From Adlercreutzia muris (GTDB taxonomy: Bacteria > Actinomycetota > Coriobacteriia > Coriobacteriales > Eggerthellaceae), in contig NZ_WAJS01000010.1 in assembly GCF_008831045.1 (NCBI RefSeq), positions 25,185 through 89,184 on the forward strand: a DNA stretch of 64,000 nucleotides, read 5' to 3'. Positions 48,652 to 55,840 of the stretch are shown here, piece by piece (the first letter of the stretch is position 1; each line of letters starts with the position of its first letter). Under the pieces are notes generated by a model that did not search any database, was not told the DNA's origin, and saw only the letters and a program-made list of their open reading frames with translations. Made by a program: the position numbers and the translations under genes.

Positions 48652-49572
48652 TTACATCTTGTCGCGGGGATGGGCGTGGGCATATTCCTCGTGGAGGTGG
48701 GTGCGGTCCAGGTGGGTGTACACCTGTAAGGTGGACATGTCGGCGTGGCCCAAGATCTCCTGGAGCACGCGCAGGTCGGCTCCTCCCTTCAGCATGTGGG
48801 TGGCGAATGAGTGGCGCAGGGTGTGGGGGTGAAGATCGTAGCGGTTGATGGCCCGGCCCGCCTTGCGGACCAGGTTGAACACGCTCTGGCGCCCGAGGCG
48901 ACCGCCCCGCTGGTTGAGGAACACGGCGGCCTGGGCATCGGCTCCGTTGCCCAGGGACGCGCCCCGGGCAAGGGTCGGGCGCCCCTCGGCCAAGTAGGTG
49001 CGCAGGGCCCGCTCGGCCGCGCCGGCGATGGGCACGATGCGCTCCTTGGACCCTTTGCCGAACACCCGGAGGAAGCCGTCGTCCAGGTACAGGTTGTCCA
49101 GGTTGAGCCCGCAGATCTCGCTGGCTCGCAGCCCGCAGCCGTAGAGCACTTCCAGAATGGCGCGGTCGCGCAGGCCGCTCGGTCGCTCGTCGATATAGGC
49201 GTCCAGCATGCGCCCCACCTCCTCGATGGACAGCACGTCGGGCAGCCGCTCGGCCGCTCGGGGGGCGTCCACGGCCTCGGCTGGATTGCCCGCGGCCAGC
49301 CCCTCCCGCACGAGGAACTTGTGGTAGCCGCGCACCGCCGAGATGCGCCGTCGCACCGTCGTGGCAGCCAGGCCTTCCTCGGCCAGACTTCCCTCGTAGG
49401 CGACGATGACCTCTCGGGTGACCCTGTCGGGGGAGTCTACGTCGCGGCTATCGAGGAAGGCGAGGTAGCCCTCTAAGTCGTGCCGGTAGGCCTCGGCCGT
49501 GCGCGGAGAGGCACCGCGCTCGATGCGCAGGTGAGACATATATTCGTCCAGGGCGTTCTCGAATTCGAACAC
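48652..49572 (-). CDS. xerD: Site-specific tyrosine recombinase XerD
   Basis: Chromosome-dimer-resolving recombinase, 306 residues. SAM-like core-binding N-terminus, then catalytic residues R149 (LRASEICGL), K173 (GKGSKER), H250/R253 (HPHTLRHSFATH), H276 (GHADMSTLQVYTH) and nucleophile Y285. I chose GTG 49572, with AAGGAG six bases upstream, giving the normal Xer length; the ATG at 49680 would add 36 basic residues. XerD rather than XerC is inferred from general resemblance. It ends three bases from the convergent asparaginase stop. Confidence 0.9.
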   Translation of the reverse strand: MFEFENALDEYMSHLRIERGASPRTAEAYRHDLEGYLAFLDSRDVDSPDRVTREVIVAYEGSLAEEGLAATTVRRRISAVRGYHKFLVREGLAAGNPAEAVDAPRAAERLPDVLSIEEVGRMLDAYIDERPSGLRDRAILEVLYGCGLRASEICGLNLDNLYLDDGFLRVFGKGSKERIVPIAGAAERALRTYLAEGRPTLARGASLGNGADAQAAVFLNQRGGRLGRQSVFNLVRKAGRAINRYDLHPHTLRHSFATHMLKGGADLRVLQEILGHADMSTLQVYTHLDRTHLHEEYAHAHPRDKM

Positions 49573-49630
49573 GGCTCTCTCCTTAAGGCGGCTCCCGCTG
49601 CGCCGCGCCTTTCGTTTCGCGGACTCCTCC

Positions 49631-49636
49631 ATTGTA
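49631..49636 (-). promoter_or_regulatory. -10-like box upstream of xerD
   Basis: TACAAT on the minus strand (49636-49631), about 60 bases before the GTG start; the -35 position reads TCGTCA, a weak match. Confidence 0.35.
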
Positions 49637-49671
49637 CCGATAGCGGCTCTTTTTGACGATCTGCACAGTTG

Positions 49672-49827
49672 CATCGGCAAAAAGGGGCAAAGGCAGCGGA
49701 GCGTGCTCTCCTTTTCGGACGGCGAGCGCCCCCTTTTTGCGATCCGCCCGGGCGCACCGTCAGAATGCGCCCGAAAAGTCCCTCAGAAGGGCTGCTTTTC
49801 GGGAAACCTCGCCACTTTTTGCCGATG
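49672..49827. repeat. Nested inverted-repeat field
   Basis: CATCGGCAAAAAG (49672-49684) is complementary to CTTTTTGCCGATG (49815-49827); part of the same left arm (GCAAAAAGGGGC) can instead pair with GCCCCCTTTTTGC near 49729-49741. CCCGAAAAG and CTTTTCGGG (about 49772-49802) form an inner hairpin. Alternative pairings are mutually exclusive. Confidence 0.55.
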
Positions 49828-49888
49828 GACCCGTTCGTATCGTTTAAAGGGGGCATCTTCGGACGACCGCGCGATGGCCCCGGCGGCC

Positions 49889-49936
49889 TCGCACGACGGC
49901 GTCCGAGCAGCTTCGCACGACGGCGTCCGAGTAGCT
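49889..49936. repeat. Tandem 24-base direct repeat
   Basis: Two head-to-tail copies, 49889-49912 and 49913-49936, each reading TCGCACGACGGCGTCCGAG then CAGCT or TAGCT: one mismatch in 24 bases. Confidence 0.8.
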
Positions 49937-50250
49937 TCGGACGATCGCGCGCGATGGCCTCCGGACCACCTCGGGGACGGCATGTCTCAGGGGGTTCGGC
50001 TTTCCGATCGATAACTGCTCGGAGCTGCGACGCGATTCCTGCCCGACAACCGTTGGCGGCGCGGTTTGCACGTCCTCTCCAAATCTCGCCCACAGCACCG
50101 CCGCAAGCGGTTTGCCCCTCGGTTACCCACCGTCCTTGCACTGATTGGGCATATCTAGTGGTGCATTGTTCGTTTCCCATAATACGAATACAAGATATTG
50201 ATTTCTTTCAGAATGTCCTGCAATCCCTCTCTATATCTTGCGGGTAACAA

Positions 50251-50315
50251 GTGGGGCAAAATAGCGGCAAAAGTGGAGCAAAATGTTGCGATATGGGGCA
50301 TAGTGGGGTAATATG
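50251..50315 (+). promoter_or_regulatory. dcw promoter with MraZ-type operator repeats
   Basis: TTGCGA (50286-50291) and TAATAT (50310-50315) form a -35/-10 pair with an 18-base spacer. TGGGG or near matches occur at 50252, 50274 (TGGAG), 50294 and 50304, spaced 22, 20 and 10 bases, so on one helix face. The last two, TGGGG-N5-TGGGG, fill the spacer. E. coli MraZ binds TGGGN repeats separated by five bases, which points to autorepression of the wall cluster. Confidence 0.7.
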
Positions 50316-50405
50316 CAGTCCATGGAAAACGACCGAGCGGGATTTCGTAACGCACCACACACGAATTCAAATCCCACTCAAAACGCAGCACGGGAAAGGA
50401 CGTGG

Positions 50406-50882
50406 GTGCCCCAAGCCGCCGACATGGAAGCCGCCGTCGAGCTGCCTCGCGCCGAGGTAGACTTGAATGGCGAGTTTCATCTCAAGGTCGACGGCAAGGG
50501 GCGCGTCACCCTTCCCGCGAAGTTCCGCAAGGTTCTTTCCAAAGATCTCGTGGTTACCCTGGAGCCTACCGACGAATGCGTCTACGCGTTCGAGGCGCCG
50601 GACTTCAACCAGTGGGTGGAGCGGCTCATGGACGGCGCGTTCCCCGAGCGTCGGGAGAACGATCGCGTGCAGGAGCGCACCCACCGCAAGTTGAAGAGCC
50701 GGGCCGACAGCGTCGAGGCGGATTCGGCGGGGCGCATCATGCTCTCGGCCGATACGCGCGCAAAGTGCGGCATCGTCAAGGACATCGTGCTCGTGGGCAA
50801 CGGCAAGCGCTTCGAGATCTGGGATGCCGAGCGCTACGAGGCCATGATGGACGATGTCGATCTGGGCCTGCTGTTCACCTAG
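50406..50882 (+). CDS. mraZ: Transcriptional regulator MraZ
   Basis: MraZ, the AbrB-like regulator of the division and cell-wall cluster, 158 residues. Two SpoVT/AbrB-like repeats: GEFHLKVDGKGRVTLPAKFRKVL and DSAGRIMLSADTRAKCGI. The start is uncertain: GTG 50406 has AAAGGA five bases upstream and gives a protein near normal length, whereas ATG 50313 overlaps the predicted -10 box and cannot be in the transcript; ATG 50424 is another option. It heads the cluster and probably represses its own promoter. Confidence 0.9.
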   Translation: MPQAADMEAAVELPRAEVDLNGEFHLKVDGKGRVTLPAKFRKVLSKDLVVTLEPTDECVYAFEAPDFNQWVERLMDGAFPERRENDRVQERTHRKLKSRADSVEADSAGRIMLSADTRAKCGIVKDIVLVGNGKRFEIWDAERYEAMMDDVDLGLLFT

Positions 50883-50906
50883 GTGAGAGCGTAAGGCGAG
50901 AGAACC

Positions 50907-51863
50907 ATGACAAGGGAATATCGGCACATACCTGTTCTTCTGACCGAGTGCATCGACTACCTGGATCTGGACCATCATCCGATCTTCGTCGATGCGACGC
51001 TCGGCTTTGCGGGGCACTCCTTCGAGGCCGCTCGCAAGCTGGGGCGCGACGGACTGCTCATCGGTATTGACCAGGACGAGGTGGCCCTCGCAAGTGCCAC
51101 CGAGAAACTGGAATCGATCCCGGCGGCGGATCGTCCCGAGCTGGCTTTACTGCGCGGCAACTTCGGAGACCTCGACGAGCTTCTGTGCTCCTGCGAGATT
51201 CCGGGCATCGACGCCATCCTGTTCGATCTCGGTGTCTCCTCAGTGCAGATCGACACGCAATCACGCGGCTTCTCCTTCAAGGAGAACGGCCCGCTCGACA
51301 TGCGGATGGATCCGGGCAAACAAACCCTTACCGCAGCAGAGATCGTCAATACCTACAACGCAGCAGATCTCGCTCGGATCATTCGCGCCTACTCGGACGA
51401 GAAATGGGCGAGCCGCATCGCGGACTTCATCGTGAAGGCCCGCGAGGAGGCTCCCATCGAAGAGAGTGGGCAGCTGGTCGACCTCATCAAGGCCGCCATC
51501 CCGGCCTCGGCCCGGCGCGCCGGCGGACATCCCGCCAAGCGCACGTTCCAGGCCCTCCGGATCGAAGTCAACTCGGAGCTGACCGTCCTGCGTCGCGGTT
51601 TGGACGCGGCGGTCCGCTGGCTTAATCCGGGCGGCATGATCGTGGTGATCAGCTACCACTCCCTGGAGGACCGCATCGTGAAGGACACGTTCGCGCATTT
51701 CGCGCAGCGCTGCACCTGCCCGCCGGAGCTGCCGGTGTGCGCCTGTGGCAAAGAGCCGATACTCGACCTCGTCACCCGAAAGCCCCAGTTGCCCCAAGCT
51801 GGGGAGATTGAGCGGAATCCGCGGGCTCGCAGCGCGAAGCTGCGTGTGGCGCGGAAGCGCTAA
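50907..51863 (+). CDS. rsmH: 16S rRNA (cytosine-1402-N4)-methyltransferase
   Basis: RsmH (formerly MraW), 318 residues, methylating N4 of C1402 in 16S rRNA. HIPVLLTECIDYL at the start, the SAM-binding DATLGFAGHSFEAARKLG and GIDQDEVALA segments, LFDLGVSSVQID, RMDPG-type DMRMDPGKQTLTA, and KRTFQALRIEVNSEL. It begins 24 bases after mraZ, as in most bacteria. Initiation ATG is preceded by a weak purine stretch (GGCGAGAG). Confidence 0.96.
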   Translation: MTREYRHIPVLLTECIDYLDLDHHPIFVDATLGFAGHSFEAARKLGRDGLLIGIDQDEVALASATEKLESIPAADRPELALLRGNFGDLDELLCSCEIPGIDAILFDLGVSSVQIDTQSRGFSFKENGPLDMRMDPGKQTLTAAEIVNTYNAADLARIIRAYSDEKWASRIADFIVKAREEAPIEESGQLVDLIKAAIPASARRAGGHPAKRTFQALRIEVNSELTVLRRGLDAAVRWLNPGGMIVVISYHSLEDRIVKDTFAHFAQRCTCPPELPVCACGKEPILDLVTRKPQLPQAGEIERNPRARSAKLRVARKR

Positions 51864-51909
51864 GGGCCTTGCCAGCTGGGAAGACCCGCTGAAGCGAATG
51901 GATTGACCG

Positions 51910-51940
51910 ACAAGCCCGAGGACACAGTCATCGGGCTTGT
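51910..51940 (+). repeat. Hairpin between rsmH and the ftsL-like gene
   Basis: Perfect 10-base stem ACAAGCCCGA / TCGGGCTTGT with an 11-base loop and no T-run, in the only sizeable gap (114 bases) of the dcw cluster upstream part. It could be an RNA-processing or stability element. Confidence 0.6.
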
Positions 51941-51977
51941 ATAGCCTAGAGGCCCAAGGACGGAAAGGAGGAGCCCC

Positions 51978-52532
51978 ATGAGCGCCGCAATCTCGTCCCG
52001 CTCTGCGGGCCGCCCCTCCTCCCGTTCTGCCCGCGGGGCCGCTTCCGTGGCCTCCCGCTACCAGGGCGCCCGCTATGTGGCCACCTCGGTGGCCGAGGCC
52101 CTGCCCGTCTACGAGGAAGGGCCCTCCATATCGGTGGTGCCCGGCGCCGGCCGGCGCGCCTCGGTGGAGGAGGGCCTGTCGGCGGCGGTCCTCTCCCTTG
52201 CGAAGATCTGCGCTGTGGCATGCATCGTCATCGCCGTCATCGCCGTGGGCCGCGTGGCCATCACCTCGGCTACGGCCGCCTGCGCCCTGGAGACCAAGGC
52301 CATCGAGCACGATATCGAGACCGCCCGCACCGAGGGCAGCGATTTGGAAGTGGCTCAGAGCGTGCTCTCCAAGCCCTCGCGCATCAAGGCCCAGGCCGCC
52401 TCCCTCGGCATGGCCGCCCCCACGGCCGAGTACTCCGACCAGATCACCCTGCCCGACGACGTCGTCTCCGTAGACACCGAGGGCAATCTGTCCCTGTCCG
52501 ACTCCGTCGCCGCCGCGGCGGCCGCCCGCTAG
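51978..52532 (+). CDS. ftsL: FtsL-like cell-division protein
   Basis: A 184-residue bitopic protein in the FtsL position. A Ser/Arg/Ala-rich cytoplasmic N-terminus (about 75 residues) is followed by one membrane helix (AAVLSLAKICAVACIVIAVIAVGRVAI, about 70-97), a short coiled-coil-like segment (ALETKAIEHDIETARTEGSDLEVAQSVL), and the typical SRIKAQAASLGM motif (compare the I-x-A-LGM pattern of FtsL). FtsL with FtsB/Q activates the FtsWI synthase. Sequence is poorly conserved in this family, so the name rests on topology and place. GAAAGGAGG precedes the ATG. Confidence 0.78.
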   Translation: MSAAISSRSAGRPSSRSARGAASVASRYQGARYVATSVAEALPVYEEGPSISVVPGAGRRASVEEGLSAAVLSLAKICAVACIVIAVIAVGRVAITSATAACALETKAIEHDIETARTEGSDLEVAQSVLSKPSRIKAQAASLGMAAPTAEYSDQITLPDDVVSVDTEGNLSLSDSVAAAAAAR

Positions 52533-52541
52533 GCGCCTTTC

Positions 52542-54305
52542 ATGGCCCGCGTTCCCCGTGATCATCGCGACGCTCCGTCGCGCGCCGGCCTCGGCGCCTC
52601 TGATCCGCTGCGCCAGGGCGCTGCGGCAATCGGTGCGGTGCTGCCCCCCATCACAAGCCGGGCCCAGGTGCTCCTCGTGGCCTTCGCCGCCCTCGTGGCC
52701 ATTTTCTTCTTCCGGCTCGTGTTTCTCCAGGTGATCGTTGCCGACCAGTACGCGGCCCAGGCCGAGGAATCGCGCACCGTGAGCTTCGACACCACGCCGC
52801 GCCGCGGCACCATCTACGACCGCAACGGCATTGTGCTGGCCACCTCAGTGGACGCCACCACTATCTACGCGAACCCCGTGGAGGTGACCGATGCGGCGGC
52901 CGAGGCCCAGGCCCTGGCCGGCATCCTCGGGGGAGAGGCGGCCGATTACCAGGAGCTGCTCTCCACGCCGAGCACCACCTTCGTCTACATCAAGCGCCAG
53001 GCCGACGTGGAGGCGGCCGACAAGGTGAAGGAGCTCAAGCTCGACGGCATCTACTTCATCGCCGACACGCGGCGCGAGTACCCCCACGGCTCGGTGGGGG
53101 CCCAGGTCATCGGCTTCTGCAACGCCGACGGCGAGGGCATCACGGGCCTGGAGCTCCAGTACAACGACATTCTCTGCGGCACGCCGGGCCGCTACGTCGG
53201 CGAGCGCGGCGAGCAGGGCTTCCCCATCCCCGGCGGAGTGAAGGAGGAGGTGGCCGCCATCGACGGCACCGATATCATGATCTCCCTGGACATCAAGCTT
53301 CAGGACACCGTGGAGCAGGCGCTGGCGGACGGCGTGGAGGAAGTGGAGACCGACGAGGGCTCGGCCCTGGTGATGGACGCGGCCACCGGCGAGGTGTACG
53401 CGGCCTGCTCTCTGCCCTACATGGATCCCAACAATATGGCCGAATCGGAGGTGGGCAGCGAGCACGTGAAGGCCATCACCCAGCCCTACGAGCCTGGATC
53501 CACCTTCAAATCGGTGTCGGCCATGGCCATTCTGGAATCGAAGGCCATGGGACCTGAGACCACCATGTTCTGCCCGAGCACCATCTCGGCCAACGACTAC
53601 GACGTGTCCGACTCCCATGAGCGCGAGGGGGCCACCTACTCCCTGCGCGAGATTCTGAACCACTCCTCCAACGTGGGCATCTCCCTGGCCATGGAGAACG
53701 CGGGCTTCCCGTACCTGAACGACGCCATCAAGCGCTACCACCTCACCGAGGCCACGGGCATCGACTACCCCGGCGAGGGAGGCGGCAGCGTGCTCGACTT
53801 CAACCAGTGGGGCAAGATCGTCGGCTATAACATCAGCTTCGGCCAGGGCATTTCCGTGACCCCGTTGCAGATGGTGCGCTTCTACGGCTGTGTGGCCAAC
53901 GACGGCGTCATGGTCACGCCCCACTTCCTCATCTCCAAGCCCCAGAGCGGTGAAGTGGCCGAATGGCCCGAGGAGACGGTGACCGAGGATGCCGAGGCCC
54001 TGCGCGATCTGCGCTCCATGTTGCGCTCGGTGGTCACCGACGGCACCGGCGTCAAGGCCGACATCCCCGGCTACGAGGTATGCGGCAAGACCTCAACGGC
54101 CGAGATCGCCTCGGAGGAGGGCGGCTACAAGAGGGAAGTGTACAACCTCGGCTTCTGCGGCTTCATCGACAACTCCTCCAGCAAATTAGTTTGTTTTGTA
54201 GGAGCCAACGAGGTTTACGGGATGCGCCAGACCACCAAAATCTTTAACGATATAATGACCAATGCCGTGAAGCAGTACAACATCACCACGGACGAAGCGA
54301 AGTAA
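52542..54305 (+). CDS. ftsI: Penicillin-binding protein 2B / FtsI, septal transpeptidase
   Basis: Class B penicillin-binding protein, 587 residues, cross-linking septal peptidoglycan. One N-terminal membrane helix (about residues 43-63), dimerisation domain with RRGTIYDRNGIVLATS, then the transpeptidase motifs: S320-T-F-K323 (active serine), S375-S-N377 and K516-T-S. The usual KTG third residue is Ser here, seen in some class B enzymes. No PASTA domains. It begins nine bases after the ftsL-like gene. Works with FtsW encoded downstream. Confidence 0.95.
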   Translation: MARVPRDHRDAPSRAGLGASDPLRQGAAAIGAVLPPITSRAQVLLVAFAALVAIFFFRLVFLQVIVADQYAAQAEESRTVSFDTTPRRGTIYDRNGIVLATSVDATTIYANPVEVTDAAAEAQALAGILGGEAADYQELLSTPSTTFVYIKRQADVEAADKVKELKLDGIYFIADTRREYPHGSVGAQVIGFCNADGEGITGLELQYNDILCGTPGRYVGERGEQGFPIPGGVKEEVAAIDGTDIMISLDIKLQDTVEQALADGVEEVETDEGSALVMDAATGEVYAACSLPYMDPNNMAESEVGSEHVKAITQPYEPGSTFKSVSAMAILESKAMGPETTMFCPSTISANDYDVSDSHEREGATYSLREILNHSSNVGISLAMENAGFPYLNDAIKRYHLTEATGIDYPGEGGGSVLDFNQWGKIVGYNISFGQGISVTPLQMVRFYGCVANDGVMVTPHFLISKPQSGEVAEWPEETVTEDAEALRDLRSMLRSVVTDGTGVKADIPGYEVCGKTSTAEIASEEGGYKREVYNLGFCGFIDNSSSKLVCFVGANEVYGMRQTTKIFNDIMTNAVKQYNITTDEAK

Positions 54306-54334
54306 GCCCCACGACGCCAGAGGAATCCCACGCC

Positions 54335-55825
54335 ATGACCAAGACCTGCGCAGAGCTTTTCCAAGGAATGGAATGCACCATTATCGGCGACGGTAGCGAG
54401 GAGGTGGCGGGGCTCGCCTTCCGCAGCGACGCCGTCTGTTCCGGCGACATGTTCTTCTGCATCGTCGGCAATGTGGTGGACGGGCACTCCTTCGCCCAGG
54501 ACGCTATCGATAGGGGCGCCACGTCGCTCGTGGCCGAACGCAAGGTGTACCTGGCCGATGCCACTGACGTGACCGAGGTGGTGGTGGCCGACTCCCGCAA
54601 GGCCATGGCCGGCGCGGCGGCGGCCTTCTACGACCATCCCTCGGAGGGCTTCTCCCTCGTGGGCATCACGGGCACCAACGGCAAGACCACCACGACCTAC
54701 CTCGTGGAGCACATCGCCGAGGTGGCGGGCAACCGCTGCGGCGTGATCGGCACCGTGGGCAACAAGATCGCCGGGATCGTGGAGAAGTCCGACCATACGA
54801 CGCCGGAATCTCCCGATCTGCAGAAGCTGTTCGCGCGGATGCGCGATGCCGGCTGCACCGTGGTGACTATGGAAGTGAGCTCGCATGCCCTTGATCTCAA
54901 GCGCACCTGGGGCACCGACTTCGCCGTCACTGCCTTCACCAACCTCACCCAGGACCATCTGGACTACCACCATACCTTCGACGACTACTTCGAGGCCAAG
55001 GCCCTGCTGTTCTCGGCGGCCTACCCGGCCCGCCGGGTCATCAACATCGACGGAGCCTGGGGCCGCGAGCTCCTGCGCCGCTGCACCGAGGCCGGCGACG
55101 AGGTCATCACCACCGGCTTCGATACGACTGCTCAGATCCACCCGTTGGAGGTGGCCTTCGAGGCCACGCGCACCGTGGCCACTCTGGAAGTGCGCGGTGC
55201 CCGCGTCGAGGTGAGCTACCCGCTCGTGGGCCGCTTCAATCTGGAGAACGTCATGACCGCCTTCGGATGCGCCCTGTCCCTCGGCATCCCTACCGATGTC
55301 ATCGTGCGGGCCCTGGCCACCATGCCGCCGGTGCCCGGGCGCCTGGAGCAGGTGCCGGCCCCGGCCGGCGCTCCGGTGACCGTGTACGTGGACTACGCCC
55401 ACACGCCGGACGCCCTGGCCAAGGCCATCGCCTCCATCCAGGCCCTCAGCGCGGGCCGCACCATCGTGGTCTTCGGCTGCGGCGGCAACCGCGATGCGAG
55501 CAAGCGCCCCATCATGGGCCAGGCCGCCCTGGCCGCCGATCTGGCCGTGGTGACGAGCGACAACCCCCGCCACGAGGATCCGCGGGCCATCATCGACGAC
55601 ATCCTGGCGGGCATGGAGGGCGCCGAGGGCTTCATCGTGGAGCCCGACCGCCGCGCCGCCATCGCCGCCGCCATCGCCGCCGCCGAGCCGGGGGACGCCA
55701 TCCTGCTCGCCGGCAAGGGACACGAGGACTATCAGCTGGTGGGGGACGAGGTGCTCGCCTTCGATGATCGCCAGGTGGCCGCCGAGGAGCTCATCCGCGC
55801 CTTCGGCGAGACGGAGAACGATTAA
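54335..55825 (+). CDS. murE: UDP-MurNAc-tripeptide synthetase MurE, DAP-type motif
   Basis: Adds the third stem residue to UDP-MurNAc-L-Ala-D-Glu; 496 residues. ATP loop GITGTNGKTTTT near residue 110, HTTPESPDLQ, EVSSHALDLKR, DYAHTPDAL. The amino-acid-selecting motif is D409-N-P-R412, the meso-diaminopimelate signature; lysine enzymes usually have a different residue in place of Arg. The third residue is therefore predicted to be DAP, though ornithine/lysine specificities in actinobacteria are less well marked. Starts 29 bases after ftsI. Confidence 0.95.
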   Translation: MTKTCAELFQGMECTIIGDGSEEVAGLAFRSDAVCSGDMFFCIVGNVVDGHSFAQDAIDRGATSLVAERKVYLADATDVTEVVVADSRKAMAGAAAAFYDHPSEGFSLVGITGTNGKTTTTYLVEHIAEVAGNRCGVIGTVGNKIAGIVEKSDHTTPESPDLQKLFARMRDAGCTVVTMEVSSHALDLKRTWGTDFAVTAFTNLTQDHLDYHHTFDDYFEAKALLFSAAYPARRVINIDGAWGRELLRRCTEAGDEVITTGFDTTAQIHPLEVAFEATRTVATLEVRGARVEVSYPLVGRFNLENVMTAFGCALSLGIPTDVIVRALATMPPVPGRLEQVPAPAGAPVTVYVDYAHTPDALAKAIASIQALSAGRTIVVFGCGGNRDASKRPIMGQAALAADLAVVTSDNPRHEDPRAIIDDILAGMEGAEGFIVEPDRRAAIAAAIAAAEPGDAILLAGKGHEDYQLVGDEVLAFDDRQVAAEELIRAFGETEND

Positions 55826-55840
55826 GGGGAGGGATGCCGC

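Larger units (their letters stand above)
49573..50405. other. Long non-coding region between xerD and mraZ
   Basis: This 833-base gap has no convincing gene. 49672-49827 is a field of nested inverted repeats built from CAAAAAGGGG/CCCCTTTTTG and CCGAAAAG/CTTTTCGG motifs. 49889-49936 is a tandem pair of 24-base repeats, flanked by related half copies near 49858 and 49937. 50160-50320 is AT-rich and holds the dcw promoter and MraZ-type repeats. The stretch 49950-50150 shows nothing I can identify. Confidence 0.6.

Noticed and set aside
49669..49830. RNase P RNA, tmRNA or 6S RNA in the xerD-mraZ gap
   Set aside because: The hallmark RNase P GAGGAAAGTCC segment and the tmRNA tRNA-like ends are absent.
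49653..50247. Open frames in the xerD-mraZ gap
   Set aside because: They translate the palindromes and repeats, change frame between strands equally well, and lack ribosome-binding sites.
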